A DNA stretch of 64,000 nucleotides from Malikia sp. (GCF_028687635.1 NZ_JAQTZS010000002.1:210682-274681), one strand, 5' to 3'; shown: positions 38,561 through 47,595, counted from the stretch's first letter. Translations and numbers: made by a program. The notes: generated from the letters alone by a model not told the origin.

Positions 38561-40279
38561 TCACTTCATCAGCTTGAAGGTCCAGACCGAGCCGCCTTGC
38601 TCGAGCAGGTTGACCTTCTTGGCCACTTCACCGCCCCACAGCGGCACCGCGCCGCCCCAGCCCGAGACGACGGTCACATACTGCTCGCCGTCCTGCTTCC
38701 AGGTGATCGGAGGCGCGACGATGCCCGAGCCGGTCTGGAACTGCCAGACGACCTTGCCGGTCTTGGCGTCCGCTGCCTTCAGGTAGCCCTCCGGGGTGCC
38801 CCAGAACACCAGGTCGCCGGCGGTCGTCAGCACGCCGCCCCACAGCGGCGCCTCGTTCTTGACCTCCCACTCGACCTTGCCGGTCTTGGGGTTGACCGCG
38901 CGCAGCGCGCCGATGTAGTCGTCGTAGAGCGGCTTGATCGTGAAGCCCGCGCCGAGGTAGGCCGCGCCCTTCTTGTAGGTGATCGGCTCGTTCCAGATTT
39001 CCATGCCCCATTCGTTGGAGGGGACGTAGAACAGTTGGGTCTTGGGGCTGTAGGCCATCGGCATCTGGTTCTTGCCGCCCAGGAAGCCCGGGGCCGCGAA
39101 CGCTGCCTTGCCCTTCTTGCCGTCGTCGCTGGCGGTGGGATCGCCGGGGCGGACTTCGGGCACGAAGTTGGGCCGGCCCGTCTTGAGGTCGATGCCATCG
39201 GCCCAGGTGGTCTTGGTCACGAAGGGGAAGGCATTGAGCAGCTTGCCGGTCGTCGCGTCGTTGACGTAGAAGTAGCCGTTGCGGTCGGCCTTGGCGCCGA
39301 CGCGCTTGCCGTCCATGTCGAAAGTGACGAACTCGTTGACACCGTCGTAGTCCCAGCCATCGTTGGGCGTGGACTGGTAGTGCCACTTGATCTGGCCGGT
39401 CTTGACATCGATCGCCACGGTCGAGGCCGAGTACAGGTTGTCGCCCTTGCGCACATGGCTGTTCCACGGACCCGGGTTGCCGGTGCCGAAGTAGGCCAGG
39501 CCGGTGCTCGGGTCGTAGGTTCCGCCGAGCCAGGTGGCGGCGCCCCCGGTCTTCCAGGTCTCGCCCGGCCAGGTCGCGTTGGTGGTGCCGGTGATGCCGT
39601 TTTCCTGGCCGTCCTTGTAGCCCATGTGGCCTTCGACCATCGGGCGGCTCCAGACCATCTTGCCGGTCTTGGGGTTGCGTGCCTCGACCCGTCCCACCAC
39701 GCCGAACTCGCCGCCCGAGACGCCGGTCAGCAGCAGGCCCTCGGCGATCAGCGGCGCGGCGGTGTAGCTGTAGCCGGCGGAGTAGTCGTCGATCTTCTCG
39801 CGCCAGGCGACCTTGCCGGTCTTGCGGTTGAGCGCGACGAGCTGGGCGTCGAGCGTGCCGAAGATCACGAGGTCCTCATGCAGGGCGGCGCCGCGGTTGA
39901 TCACGTCGCAGCAGGGCATGATGCCCTCGGGCAGACGGTGTTCGTACTTCCAGAGCTTCTTGCCGGTCTTGACGTCGACCGCGAAGATGCGCGAGTACGA
40001 GGCGGTCACGTACATCACGCCGTCGTACACCAGTGGCTGCGACTGCTGGCCGCGCTGCTTCTCGCCGCCAAACGACATCGACCAGACCGGCGTCAGGCGC
40101 TTGATCGTCTTGGTGTTGATGTCGGTCAACGGGGAGAAGCGCTGGCCCTGCGTGCCCAGGCCCCAGCTCAGCACGTTGTCGGGAGTCGAGGCGTCCTTGG
40201 CGATCATCTCGTCGCTGACCTGGGCGCCCGCCTGCGAAGCGGCGGCCAGGACCAGAAGGCTCAGTAGTTTTCTTTTCAC
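38561..40279 (-). CDS. PQQ-dependent alcohol dehydrogenase, lanthanide-type signature (ExaF/PedH-like)
   Basis: A 572-residue periplasmic quinoprotein oxidising primary alcohols to aldehydes. Signal peptide 1-20. The eight-bladed propeller has repeated DxKTGKxxW docking motifs. The vicinal disulfide is C123-C124 (PCCDVINRG). Likely metal ligands are E191 (GVSGGEFG) and N268 (GTGNPGPWN), and catalytic D310 lies in WDYDGVNE. D312, two residues after it, is the extra Asp that marks lanthanide-dependent enzymes; calcium enzymes have a small residue there. GTG start 40279 with AGGAGA; no ATG fits. The [22 protein letters not shown] region resembles ExaF/PedH more than XoxF. It sits behind a sigma-54 promoter. 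Confidence 0.93.
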   Translation of the reverse strand: MKRKLLSLLVLAAASQAGAQVSDEMIAKDASTPDNVLSWGLGTQGQRFSPLTDINTKTIKRLTPVWSMSFGGEKQRGQQSQPLVYDGVMYVTASYSRIFAVDVKTGKKLWKYEHRLPEGIMPCCDVINRGAALHEDLVIFGTLDAQLVALNRKTGKVAWREKIDDYSAGYSYTAAPLIAEGLLLTGVSGGEFGVVGRVEARNPKTGKMVWSRPMVEGHMGYKDGQENGITGTTNATWPGETWKTGGAATWLGGTYDPSTGLAYFGTGNPGPWNSHVRKGDNLYSASTVAIDVKTGQIKWHYQSTPNDGWDYDGVNEFVTFDMDGKRVGAKADRNGYFYVNDATTGKLLNAFPFVTKTTWADGIDLKTGRPNFVPEVRPGDPTASDDGKKGKAAFAAPGFLGGKNQMPMAYSPKTQLFYVPSNEWGMEIWNEPITYKKGAAYLGAGFTIKPLYDDYIGALRAVNPKTGKVEWEVKNEAPLWGGVLTTAGDLVFWGTPEGYLKAADAKTGKVVWQFQTGSGIVAPPITWKQDGEQYVTVVSGWGGAVPLWGGEVAKKVNLLEQGGSVWTFKLMK

Positions 40280-40366
40280 GTTCAGTCTCCTGCTTGCTGT
40301 GGTTGCTCTTTGGAAATCGACCCGCACCGCGTCAAGGCCACGATGCCGCGAGTCGATTCCTTAAAC

Positions 40367-40381
40367 GCAATTCACATGCCA
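40367..40381 (-). promoter_or_regulatory. sigma-54 promoter of the alcohol dehydrogenase gene
   Basis: The minus strand reads TGGCATG-TGAA-TTGC, GG and GC 12 bp apart, with one deviation from TGGCACG. It lies 88 bp upstream of the GTG start. Confidence 0.7.
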
Positions 40382-40407
40382 GCCCTGACGGGAGACTTTT
40401 TGCTCAA

Positions 40408-40431
40408 TGTGACAGTCCGCGCCTTGTCACA
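40408..40431. promoter_or_regulatory. perfect inverted repeat TGTGACA-N10-TGTCACA
   Basis: Two 7-bp arms (40408-40414 and 40425-40431) with centres 17 bp apart, just upstream of the dehydrogenase -24 element. It is a likely dimer-binding site for an activator. Confidence 0.6.
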
Positions 40432-40446
40432 CTGTTCAGATTTGAA

Positions 40447-41484
40447 TCACTGTGCCGTGATGTTCGTGCCACCGAGCGCCTGTCGCTCGTAGGCGGGGTA
40501 GAGGTGATGGACCGAGCGGATGAATTCGGCCGGCTGCGCGGCCCAATGCGCAAAGCGCCGCGGGATCGGCAGCCTGATCACCTCGCCGAGGTCGAGGCCG
40601 CGCTCGGCGCTCTCGCTCAGCGTGGCGCGCAGCCAGCGCAGCCAGTCGCGCGTCTGCTCGATGCCCCCGAGCCCGCGCTGCACCGGGCCGTGGCTGGGCA
40701 CCAGTGTCTCGATGCCCCGCGCGCGCGCGAGCTGCTCCAGCTGGTCCAGGCTGGCGAGCCATTGCACGAGGTCGGCGTGTGGCGTCGTCGGGACCCGGTC
40801 GACGAACACCAGGCCGCCGGCGAACAGCACGCCGCTGTCCTGGTCGATCAGCACCAGGTCATCGCCCGTGTGGCCCGACAGGCGCAGCAGCTCGATCCGG
40901 TGGCCGCCGAACCGCAGGAGGCCGGGCTCGATCGCCTGCGTCGCCGGCTGGTGTTCGGTGCCCTTCATCCAGTCGCCGCAGAGGCGGAACAGGTTGTCCT
41001 CGTAGGCCTTGCCCTCGGCGCGCTGGCCGGCGATCGATCCGGCCAGCGCCCGCGTGGGCACATCCCGCCAGGCCTGGTTGCCTAGAAAATAGTCCGGGTG
41101 CAGGTTGAGATTGAGCACCTGCACCACCGGCCGTGGCGTCGCGCGCCGCACCGCGTCGCGCTGCTGCTCGCCGTAGCGGCGCGATGGCCCGGTGTTGATG
41201 ACCCAGGTGCCCTGCGCCGTCGCGATGAAGGCGGTATTGATGATGTTGCAGCCGTTGGCGCGCGAGAAGTCCTCGACCGCGCCTTCCAGCACCCAGGTGT
41301 CGGCGGCGATCTGGCGCGGCTGGAGCCGGTAGTCGAGGCCGGCGGCTTGTGTAGCGGCTTGCGCGGTGGCTTGCGTGGCGGAGTCATGGCCCGGCTGCGC
41401 GATCGCGCTGGCCGACTGCAGAGCCAGCAGGCAGCACAGCCACCAGTGGCGAATCCGGATCGGATGGCTGGCGGCGCTGCTCAT
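40447..41484 (-). CDS. quinoprotein relay zinc metallohydrolase 1-like (SoxH-related)
   Basis: A 345-residue exported metallo-beta-lactamase-fold protein. The signal peptide (about 1-30) is followed by a low-complexity Thr/Gln/Ala linker, then the core DTWVLEGAVEDFSRANGCNI, INTGPSRRYGEQQR and LNLHPDYFLGN. Further metal-type His appear in LSGHTGDD and VPSHGP. The usual HxHxDH is NLHPDY here. The family is defined by its presence in PQQ dehydrogenase clusters next to SoxYZ-like carriers; the substrate is unknown. Its ATG overlaps the stop of the SoxYZ-like gene (ATGA). It is last of a five-gene leftward operon. Confidence 0.82.
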   Translation of the reverse strand: MSSAASHPIRIRHWWLCCLLALQSASAIAQPGHDSATQATAQAATQAAGLDYRLQPRQIAADTWVLEGAVEDFSRANGCNIINTAFIATAQGTWVINTGPSRRYGEQQRDAVRRATPRPVVQVLNLNLHPDYFLGNQAWRDVPTRALAGSIAGQRAEGKAYEDNLFRLCGDWMKGTEHQPATQAIEPGLLRFGGHRIELLRLSGHTGDDLVLIDQDSGVLFAGGLVFVDRVPTTPHADLVQWLASLDQLEQLARARGIETLVPSHGPVQRGLGGIEQTRDWLRWLRATLSESAERGLDLGEVIRLPIPRRFAHWAAQPAEFIRSVHHLYPAYERQALGGTNITAQ

Positions 41485-42380
41485 CCCTTGACCTCCTGCT
41501 CGATCCGGTTGCCATTGTTGTCGCGCCCTCGCAGGGTCAGGGGACCTGGCGGGCGCTGTTCGAGCTCGAAGGTCAGCAGCGGGTTCTCCGACATCGGCTC
41601 GTGCAGCTCGATGCGCCACCAGAGCTGCCGCGCGCTGTCGCGCAGCTCCAGCTCCTCGATATGGAAGGCCGGAATGCCCGCGACCAGGCCGGTGTCCATC
41701 GGGTGCATCACCCGCAGCCGCAGCCGCGCACCGCGACCCTGCAGGATATCGGGGAATAGGCGGGCCTGCACCTGGTTGAGCGTGCGCGCCCAGCTGCCGT
41801 CGCTGCGGCTCGTGCCCGGCACGGTGCAGCCGCCGCCAGCGGCGTCGATCCAGGTCTGCCCCACATGCCATTGTCCGCTGACGGTCCTGACCAGCGCCCG
41901 CACCGGCGACGCCTGCTCCAGGCGAAAGCGCAGCGCCAGCACCGGATGCGCCTTGCGCGGCATGAAGGTCGCGATATGCTGCACCGGGTTGCGGTCGGCG
42001 ACGATGACGATGCGGTCGATCTCCTGCCCCAGCCCGCGCAGGCGGCGCGCGTCGACGATCAGCGGAACGCTCATCGCGTCGTCCGCCATCGGCGGACCCT
42101 TGACCTCGATGGCCGGGTTGAACTGCATGGGCTCGTCGCCGATGAATTGGTGGCGCAGCCGGGGCCACTGCATCGATGCAAGCGGATCGCCACCGCTGTG
42201 GTCCACCTGGGCGAAGGCGGTGCCGGGCCGACCGACTAGCGTCAGCGCCAGGCCGCCGAGCAGGCCCTCGACCCCTTGCCGCAGCCAGCGTCGCCGCGAT
42301 CGGCCGGGCAGGGTGGCCAAAGTGGGTAGGGCAAGCTGAGCAGGCAGCGCTCGTGGCGCGGGCAGGTCGGGCTGGATCAT
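41481..42380 (-). CDS. quinoprotein-associated SoxYZ-like carrier (fused)
   Basis: A 299-residue exported fusion. After a twin-Arg-like leader (RSRRRWLRQGVEGLLGGLAL), residues about 75-190 resemble SoxY and end in the carrier-type motif GGGCTVPG with C185. Residues about 200-299 resemble SoxZ (VMHPMDTGLVAGIPAFHIEE). In Sox systems the SoxY Cys carries sulfur intermediates. In PQQ clusters this fused form is conserved but its cargo is not known. It lies between the ABC permease gene (20 bp) and metallohydrolase 1 (4-bp overlap). Confidence 0.85.
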   Translation of the reverse strand: MIQPDLPAPRALPAQLALPTLATLPGRSRRRWLRQGVEGLLGGLALTLVGRPGTAFAQVDHSGGDPLASMQWPRLRHQFIGDEPMQFNPAIEVKGPPMADDAMSVPLIVDARRLRGLGQEIDRIVIVADRNPVQHIATFMPRKAHPVLALRFRLEQASPVRALVRTVSGQWHVGQTWIDAAGGGCTVPGTSRSDGSWARTLNQVQARLFPDILQGRGARLRLRVMHPMDTGLVAGIPAFHIEELELRDSARQLWWRIELHEPMSENPLLTFELEQRPPGPLTLRGRDNNGNRIEQEVKG

Positions 42381-42400
42381 CTCGTCTCCTGGTTCGATTG

Positions 42401-43222
42401 CTAGCGCGCGCCGCGCTGGCGCATCCAGCCGCGCTGCGGGTCATAGCCGCGCAGCGCGAGCGCGAAGCACAGCGCCGTGCCGCCCGCCAGTACCGCCAGG
42501 CTCGGGCCGTTGAGCTGGCCGCAGAGCGCGAAGCGTATCGACTCGACGGCATGGCTGAACGGGTTGTAGCGCGCCAGCGCATGCAGGACATGGGCGCCGG
42601 CCTCCTCCAGTTTCCAGAGCGGGTAGAGCGCCGGGCTGATGAAGAACATCGGGAAGATCACGAAATTCATCGCGCCGGCGAAGTTCTCCAGCTGGCGCAC
42701 ATGGACCGAGAGCATGAGCCCGAGCGCCGCCAGCAGCGCGGCGGCCAGCACCAGCACCGGCAGCGTGGCGAGCAGCCGCAGCGGCTCGAATTCGACCCCC
42801 AGCAGGGCCGCGATCAGCAGAAAGATCACCATCTGCAGCACCGACAGCGCCGTGCCGGCGAACAGCTTGAAGGCCAGCAGCCAGCCGCGCGGCAGCGGGG
42901 CGGTCAGCAGCAGGCGCATCATGCCCATCTCGCGGTCGTAGACCAGCGAGAGCGAACTCTGCATGCCGTTGAACAGCGCGATCATGCCCAGCAGCCCCGG
43001 CACCATGTAGACCTTGTACTCGATATAGGTCTCGTAAGGCGGGATGATCGCGACACCGAAGACGTTGTGAAAGCCGGCCGCGAACACGACCATCCAGAGC
43101 AGCGGCCTGACCAGCGCGGAGGCCAGGCGCGCGGGCTGGCGGATGAACTTGCCGATCTCGCGGCCGATCACGGCCCGCGCGGCGCGCAGCAGGTGGCGCG
43201 TGAATTGGGGGTCTTGCGTCAT
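42401..43222 (-). CDS. ABC-2-type transporter permease of PQQ clusters (PedC-like)
   Basis: A 273-residue membrane protein with six hydrophobic segments and the ABC-2 permease pattern (RPLLWMVVFAAGFHNVF; YDREMGMMRLLLTAPLPRGW). It belongs with the beta-propeller, binding protein and SoxYZ-like genes of the operon. Its ATPase partner is probably the gene at 46828-47562 on the other strand, as no ATPase lies in this operon. Direction and cargo of transport are unknown; ABC-2 permeases usually export. Confidence 0.87.
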   Translation of the reverse strand: MTQDPQFTRHLLRAARAVIGREIGKFIRQPARLASALVRPLLWMVVFAAGFHNVFGVAIIPPYETYIEYKVYMVPGLLGMIALFNGMQSSLSLVYDREMGMMRLLLTAPLPRGWLLAFKLFAGTALSVLQMVIFLLIAALLGVEFEPLRLLATLPVLVLAAALLAALGLMLSVHVRQLENFAGAMNFVIFPMFFISPALYPLWKLEEAGAHVLHALARYNPFSHAVESIRFALCGQLNGPSLAVLAGGTALCFALALRGYDPQRGWMRQRGAR

Positions 43223-43235
43223 GGCGGATCCTTCT

Positions 43236-44507
43236 TCAGGGGGCCGCCTTGCAGCGGCTTTCCTGGCGGTCGATGCCCAGCGTGTCGAGCTGTTCGAGCG
43301 GGTGCAGCACGCCGTCCACCGGCGCGACGCCGATCACGCCGTCGCCATGGCTCAGAAAGACCGGCTGGCGCAGCTGGCCGTCCCAGGCTCGGTAGGACAG
43401 GCGCGGCCCCTTGGCGCCGTCGAGGTACACCGAGTCCCCGCGCAGCGCGCGCGCCTGCTCCAGAGCGCCCTTCGACGGCTGCTCGACCAGCACGGCAGCG
43501 ATCGAGCGCACCGCGATCCAGGCCGACCAGTCCTGGCCCGTCATGGTCCGCCCGGCCAGCTTGCGAAAACGCCGTGACACCTGCGGTCCGCCGTTGCGCT
43601 CCCATTGCGGGTGCCAGGCCAGCGCGCTCAGCCCGTTGCTGCCGACGACCGGGCGCGGCTGCTGCGTGGCATAGGGCAGGGTGCGGGCGAACTCGCCATC
43701 GGTGTCGAGCACCACGACCACGTCATGCTCGCGGTCCGACGTCAGCAGCCGCGTGTTGGCGAGGTCGCGCTCGCGTGGGTCGCCCGACAGCTTGAACGGC
43801 TTGACGCCGACGTTCCGGATGCCGTAGCGCGCCGCCGCGCGGTTCCAGGCCTGCAGCAGCTGATCATCCTCGGCGCCCGGACCGTGCAGCACCCAGGCCT
43901 TGCGCCAGGACCTGGCCGCGAGGTATTGCGCGAGCGCATCCTGCAGCATGGCCTGGCTCGGCATGGTGTGCAGCAACGTCGCCGCGCAGTCGGCGCCGCG
44001 CAGGCTGTCCTGTGGCGCGCTCAGGTTGAACAGCAGCGCCGCGTCGCCCGCCGCCCCGACCGCCTGCGCGATGGCGGCCGGCGGCAGGTCGAGCAGCCAG
44101 TACCCGACGCGCTCCTGCCTGAGCTGGGCCAGCCGCGCGGGCAACGCCGCCAGGTCGGGCAGCAGGACGTCGCGCACCTGGATCGACCTGCCGATGCCGC
44201 GCAGCGTGACCTCCGAGTCGGCCGCTCCGAGCTGTGCCGCGTCGAGCAGGCGCCCCGCCGGATGACCCGGGTAGGCGCGCTCCAGCCTTCTCGCCGCGTA
44301 GCGCGGGTCGTCCGCCAGCGCGATCAGCGCGACCGTCGCGGCGCCTGCCGCCGACCTGGTGGCCGTGCCGTTGCCCGCCGCCGCCAGGGCTGGCAGCGCG
44401 AGGGTGGCGAACGCTCCGAACGTTCCGATCGCGCCGCCCAGCCAGGCGCGGCGGGTGCGGTGGGAGCTGCCGGGGCTGTCGGGGGCAGGGCGCATGCTGT
44501 GGTCCAT
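43236..44507 (-). CDS. ABC transporter substrate-binding protein of PQQ clusters
   Basis: A 423-residue exported protein of the periplasmic binding protein type 1 (branched-chain-like) fold. A twin-Arg-like leader (RTRRAWLGGAIGTFGAF) is followed by TVALIALADDPRYAARRLER and later VVVVLDTDGEFARTLPYA. Members are tied to PQQ dehydrogenase loci. A class 1 binding protein together with an ABC-2 (export-type) permease is unusual. It lies 13 bp before the permease gene and 24 bp after the beta-propeller gene. Confidence 0.83.
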   Translation of the reverse strand: MDHSMRPAPDSPGSSHRTRRAWLGGAIGTFGAFATLALPALAAAGNGTATRSAAGAATVALIALADDPRYAARRLERAYPGHPAGRLLDAAQLGAADSEVTLRGIGRSIQVRDVLLPDLAALPARLAQLRQERVGYWLLDLPPAAIAQAVGAAGDAALLFNLSAPQDSLRGADCAATLLHTMPSQAMLQDALAQYLAARSWRKAWVLHGPGAEDDQLLQAWNRAAARYGIRNVGVKPFKLSGDPRERDLANTRLLTSDREHDVVVVLDTDGEFARTLPYATQQPRPVVGSNGLSALAWHPQWERNGGPQVSRRFRKLAGRTMTGQDWSAWIAVRSIAAVLVEQPSKGALEQARALRGDSVYLDGAKGPRLSYRAWDGQLRQPVFLSHGDGVIGVAPVDGVLHPLEQLDTLGIDRQESRCKAAP

Positions 44508-44531
44508 CGTTTCTTGCCTCGGCGTCCTGAC

Positions 44532-45566
44532 TCAGCGCAGCGCCAGCGGCGTGTGTGGCACGCGACCGGCCGCCACGGTGCGGATCGCCTTGCCAGTTCG
44601 GGTGTCGATCAGCGTCATGTCGTCCGACAAGCCGTTGGTGACGTAGAGCGTGGACTCGTCCGGGCTCAGCGCCAGGCCCCAGGCGCGCTTGCCCGCCAGC
44701 ACCGTGCGCCTGACCTGGCGGCTGGCGACGTCGACCTCCGCGACATGGTTGGCCCGACCCAGGCTGACCCAGGCCGTGCGGCCGTCGCGCGTGAGCACGA
44801 TGCCGACCGGCGTGATGTCGCTGGCGCGCATGCCCTCGATGGCGAACCTGAGCGTCGCCTTGACGCCGCGGCTGCCGGTGTCGATCAGGCTCACGCTGGC
44901 GCTGAGCTCGTTGCTGACCCAGAGCTCCTTGCCGTCCGGCGAGAGCGCGAGGCGGCGCGGGCGCTGGCCGGCCCGGATGTCCTTGACCACCTTCCGCGCC
45001 ACCAGGTCGATCACGTGCACGACGTTGGCGTCCTCGGACGTCACGTAGGCGGTCTTGCCGTCGGGCGCCACCAGCACGCCCTCGGGCTCGCCGCCGGTCC
45101 TGATCTTGAACAGCGTCTTCTTGCTCGCGAGGTCGTAGGCGGCCAGCACGCTCTCGTCCTCGATCGAGACATAGGCGGTCTTGCCGTCCGGGCTCAGCGA
45201 CATGAGCTCGGGGCTGTCGGCCACCGCGATCCGGTCGACCAGTTTGCCGGCGACGCGGTCGATCACGCCGATCTGGTTGCTGTCGCCGCAGACGACGTAG
45301 ATCCTGCGGCCGTCGGCGCTGGGCTTCAGGTCGCGCGGCCGCTGGCAGACCTCGATCGTGGACTGCAGCTGGCCGGCGCTGTCGAAGCGCAGCACCTTGT
45401 GGTCCTTCTCGCTCGACACGTAGACCGACTGCGCGAGCGCGCCGCCGCTGGCCAGCGCGCCCAGCAGGACCAGTCCCGGCGCGCCCAGGCGCTGGCGTGG
45501 CCCTGTTGCCGATGCCGCGCCGCGGTCGGGGCCGTGCTGGTCAATGCGCTTGGCGCTGGGGGTCAT
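44532..45566 (-). CDS. PQQ-associated YVTN beta-propeller protein
   Basis: A 344-residue periplasmic propeller. A signal region (about 1-40, ending GGALAQS) is followed by seven YVTN-like repeats, each with a DGKTAYVS or DGRRIYVV strand. Cys pair: EVCQRP and VVCGDS. The family accompanies PQQ-dependent catabolism genes; its function is unknown. The ATG at 45566 has AGGAGA; the open frame further upstream crosses the sigma-54 promoter. It is first gene of the leftward operon. Confidence 0.88.
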   Translation of the reverse strand: MTPSAKRIDQHGPDRGAASATGPRQRLGAPGLVLLGALASGGALAQSVYVSSEKDHKVLRFDSAGQLQSTIEVCQRPRDLKPSADGRRIYVVCGDSNQIGVIDRVAGKLVDRIAVADSPELMSLSPDGKTAYVSIEDESVLAAYDLASKKTLFKIRTGGEPEGVLVAPDGKTAYVTSEDANVVHVIDLVARKVVKDIRAGQRPRRLALSPDGKELWVSNELSASVSLIDTGSRGVKATLRFAIEGMRASDITPVGIVLTRDGRTAWVSLGRANHVAEVDVASRQVRRTVLAGKRAWGLALSPDESTLYVTNGLSDDMTLIDTRTGKAIRTVAAGRVPHTPLALR

Positions 45567-45641
45567 CTCGTGCTCTCCTGGTTGGCTGGTCCCGTGACGG
45601 CCATGCCTGGCTGTAACGGCTGTCACGGCTGATTGGTCACA

Positions 45642-45656
45642 GCAAGCGCCGTGCCA
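45642..45656 (-). promoter_or_regulatory. sigma-54 promoter of the beta-propeller operon
   Basis: The minus strand reads TGGCACG-GCGC-TTGC, a perfect -24/-12 pair with 12-bp GG to GC spacing, 76 bp before the beta-propeller start. Several TGTCAC/GTGAC half sites lie nearby (45604-45640). Confidence 0.85.
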
Positions 45657-45696
45657 GGGCTCTGGCGGGCTGGTCGCACGCCTTGCCGCCTCAGTC

Positions 45697-45714
45697 TGTT
45701 GCACTTTGGAGCAG
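45697..45714 (+). promoter_or_regulatory. candidate activator-binding site (copy 2)
   Basis: TGTTGCACTTTGGAGCAG, matching 28697-28714 at 15 of 18 positions. It lies between two divergent sigma-54 promoters and could serve both. Confidence 0.5.
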
Positions 45715-45733
45715 TCGGCACGGGTGTCGGAAC

Positions 45734-45749
45734 AGGCACGCGACTTGCT
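45734..45749 (+). promoter_or_regulatory. sigma-54 promoter of the Bug/ATPase/soxYZ operon
   Basis: AGGCACG-CGAC-TTGCT with GG (45735-45736) and GC (45747-45748) 12 bp apart; only the T before GG differs from consensus. It lies 39 bp before the start at 45788. Confidence 0.75.
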
Positions 45750-45787
45750 GCTGGTGACAGCGTGACCCGAGCCAGAGACGCCTCCGA

Positions 45788-46831
45788 ATGAACGACACCA
45801 AACAACACCGCACCCGTCGCGCCGCCCTGCAGCGGCTGCTGACACTGGCCGGCGCCGGCCTCGGCTGGGGGACTGGCCAGGCGCGCTCCGTCGAGCCCCA
45901 GGCCGACGCGCCCGCCTGGCCGCTCAAGCCGGTCACCCTGATCGTGCCCTGGTCGGCCGGTGGCGGCACCGACCTGTCGCTGCGCGTGCTGGCCGAGGAG
46001 GCCGCCGCCCACCTGGGCCAGCCGGTCATCGTCGCCAACCGGCCTGGCGCCGCCGGTACCATGGTGGCGCCGCTGCTCAAGGCGGCCGTGCCCGACGGCC
46101 ACACCATCGGCCAGTTGCCCGTCACCGTGTTCCGTCATGCGCTCATGAACCGCGTGGCCTGGAATCCGGTCACCGACCTCGCGCCCATCCTGCAGGTCTC
46201 GGGCACCACCTTCGGCCTGCTGGTGCCGGCCGCCAGTCCCTGGAAGCGCGTGAGCGACCTGCTCGACTGGGCCGCCGCGCATCCGGGCGAGTTGCTGCTG
46301 GGCTCGACCGGCATCGGCTCCACGCCACATCTGGTGATGGAGGAGTTGCTGCTCGACCATGGCATACGCTACACCCATGTGCCCTACAAGGGCACCACCG
46401 ACCAGATGCTGGCGCTGGCCAGCGGCACCATCATGGCCGGCATGAACTCGACCGGCTTCGCGCCCTGGGTCGATCAGGGCAAGCTCAGGCTGCTGGCGCT
46501 GTTTGGCGAGCGCCGCAGTCCGCGCTGGCCGACGGTTCCGACCATGGGCGAGCTCGGTTTTCGCCATGCGGTCCACCATTCGCCCTGGGGCCTGGCCGCT
46601 CCCGCCGCGACGCCGGTGGCCGCGCTCGACATCCTGCACCAGGCGTTTCGCCAGGCCATGTTCACGCCGCGCCATCTGGCCGAGCTGGCGCGCTACGATC
46701 AGGAGCCGGCCTACCTCGGTCCGGCCGACTACCGCGCGGCGCTGGCCGATGCGGTCCTGCGTGAGCGCCGCATGCTCGAACGCATGCGGCTGCTGGTCGA
46801 TCCGTCCCCGCGCCAGAAAGGCGACTCATGA
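45788..46831 (+). CDS. Bug-type (TctC family) periplasmic binding protein
   Basis: A 347-residue tripartite tricarboxylate transporter receptor-like protein. A twin-Arg-like leader (TRRAALQRLLTLAG) is followed by the Bug signature WPLKPVTLIVPWSAGGGTDL and IVANRPGAAGT, then PYKGTTDQM. Bug proteins bind small carboxylates or amides. No TctA/TctB membrane genes are present; instead the gene overlaps an ABC ATPase gene by 4 bp, so it is an orphan receptor in a quinoprotein operon. The role is unknown; sensing or binding an oxidation product would fit (inference). Confidence 0.88.
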   Translation: MNDTKQHRTRRAALQRLLTLAGAGLGWGTGQARSVEPQADAPAWPLKPVTLIVPWSAGGGTDLSLRVLAEEAAAHLGQPVIVANRPGAAGTMVAPLLKAAVPDGHTIGQLPVTVFRHALMNRVAWNPVTDLAPILQVSGTTFGLLVPAASPWKRVSDLLDWAAAHPGELLLGSTGIGSTPHLVMEELLLDHGIRYTHVPYKGTTDQMLALASGTIMAGMNSTGFAPWVDQGKLRLLALFGERRSPRWPTVPTMGELGFRHAVHHSPWGLAAPAATPVAALDILHQAFRQAMFTPRHLAELARYDQEPAYLGPADYRAALADAVLRERRMLERMRLLVDPSPRQKGDS

Positions 46832-47562
46832 ATCCGGCCGTCCTCGAAGTCGCTGGACTCGTCAAGCAGTACGGCGACAAGACCGCGCTGGCCGGCATCG
46901 AACTGACCATCGCGGCGGGCGAGATGGTCGCGCTGCTGGGCCCCAACGGGGCTGGCAAGTCCACGCTGATGCAGCTGCTCACCGGACTGTTCGTGCCCGA
47001 CCGGGGCCGCATATGCGTGCTCGGTCACGACATGCGGACCGACGCGCCGAGCGCGTTGGCCCGCCTGGGCGTGGTGTTCCAGCAGTTCGCGCTCGACCTG
47101 GACCTGTCGGTGCAGTCCAACCTGCTGTTCCATACCGATCTGCATGGGCTGCCACGGCGCAGCGCGCGCGCGCGCATCGGCGCCGGGCTCGAAGCCGTCG
47201 GGCTCGGGAGCGATGCCAGCCGCCCGGTGCGTGCGCTCTCGGGGGGGAACCGGCGCAAGGTCGAGCTGGTGCGGGCCATGCTGCATCAGCCTGGCTTGCT
47301 GCTGATGGACGAGGCGACCGTCGGTCTCGACCCGGTTTCCAGGCGTCAACTCAGTCAGACCGTGGTCAGCCTCTGCCGTCAGTCGGGGGTGGCGGCCTTG
47401 TGGACCACGCACCTGGTGGATGAAGCGGTGCTGGCCGATCGCGTGCTGGTGCTGCAGCGCGGACGGCTCCTGTTCGACGGCGATGTCCCGACCTGTCTGC
47501 AGCGCACCGGGGCTGGCGATCTGGAAAGCGCCTTCCTGCAACTGACGGGGCTGGCGACATGA
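46828..47562 (+). CDS. ABC transporter ATP-binding protein of PQQ clusters (PedB-like)
   Basis: A 244-residue ATPase with Walker A GPNGAGKST (near residue 38), signature ALSGGNRRK, Walker B LLLMDEATVGLD and switch His in WTTHLVDEA. The NRRK signature and ATVGLD Walker B differ slightly from most exporters (EPT) and fit the ATPase family found in PQQ-dependent catabolism loci. Partner permease: most likely 42401-43222. Start overlaps the Bug gene stop (ATGA). Confidence 0.88.
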   Translation: MNPAVLEVAGLVKQYGDKTALAGIELTIAAGEMVALLGPNGAGKSTLMQLLTGLFVPDRGRICVLGHDMRTDAPSALARLGVVFQQFALDLDLSVQSNLLFHTDLHGLPRRSARARIGAGLEAVGLGSDASRPVRALSGGNRRKVELVRAMLHQPGLLLMDEATVGLDPVSRRQLSQTVVSLCRQSGVAALWTTHLVDEAVLADRVLVLQRGRLLFDGDVPTCLQRTGAGDLESAFLQLTGLAT

Positions 47563-47595
47563 CCCAGCCGACCATCGATCCAAGGAGTCCGCGCC

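Noticed and set aside
38168-40267. A 699-codon open frame opposite the alcohol dehydrogenase
   Set aside because: No recognisable domain; the opposite frame is a clear quinoprotein.
45675-45690. A second plus-strand sigma-54-like sequence (GGTCGCACGCCTTGC)
   Set aside because: The GG to GC distance is 13 bp, not 12, and a correctly spaced candidate lies 60 bp downstream.
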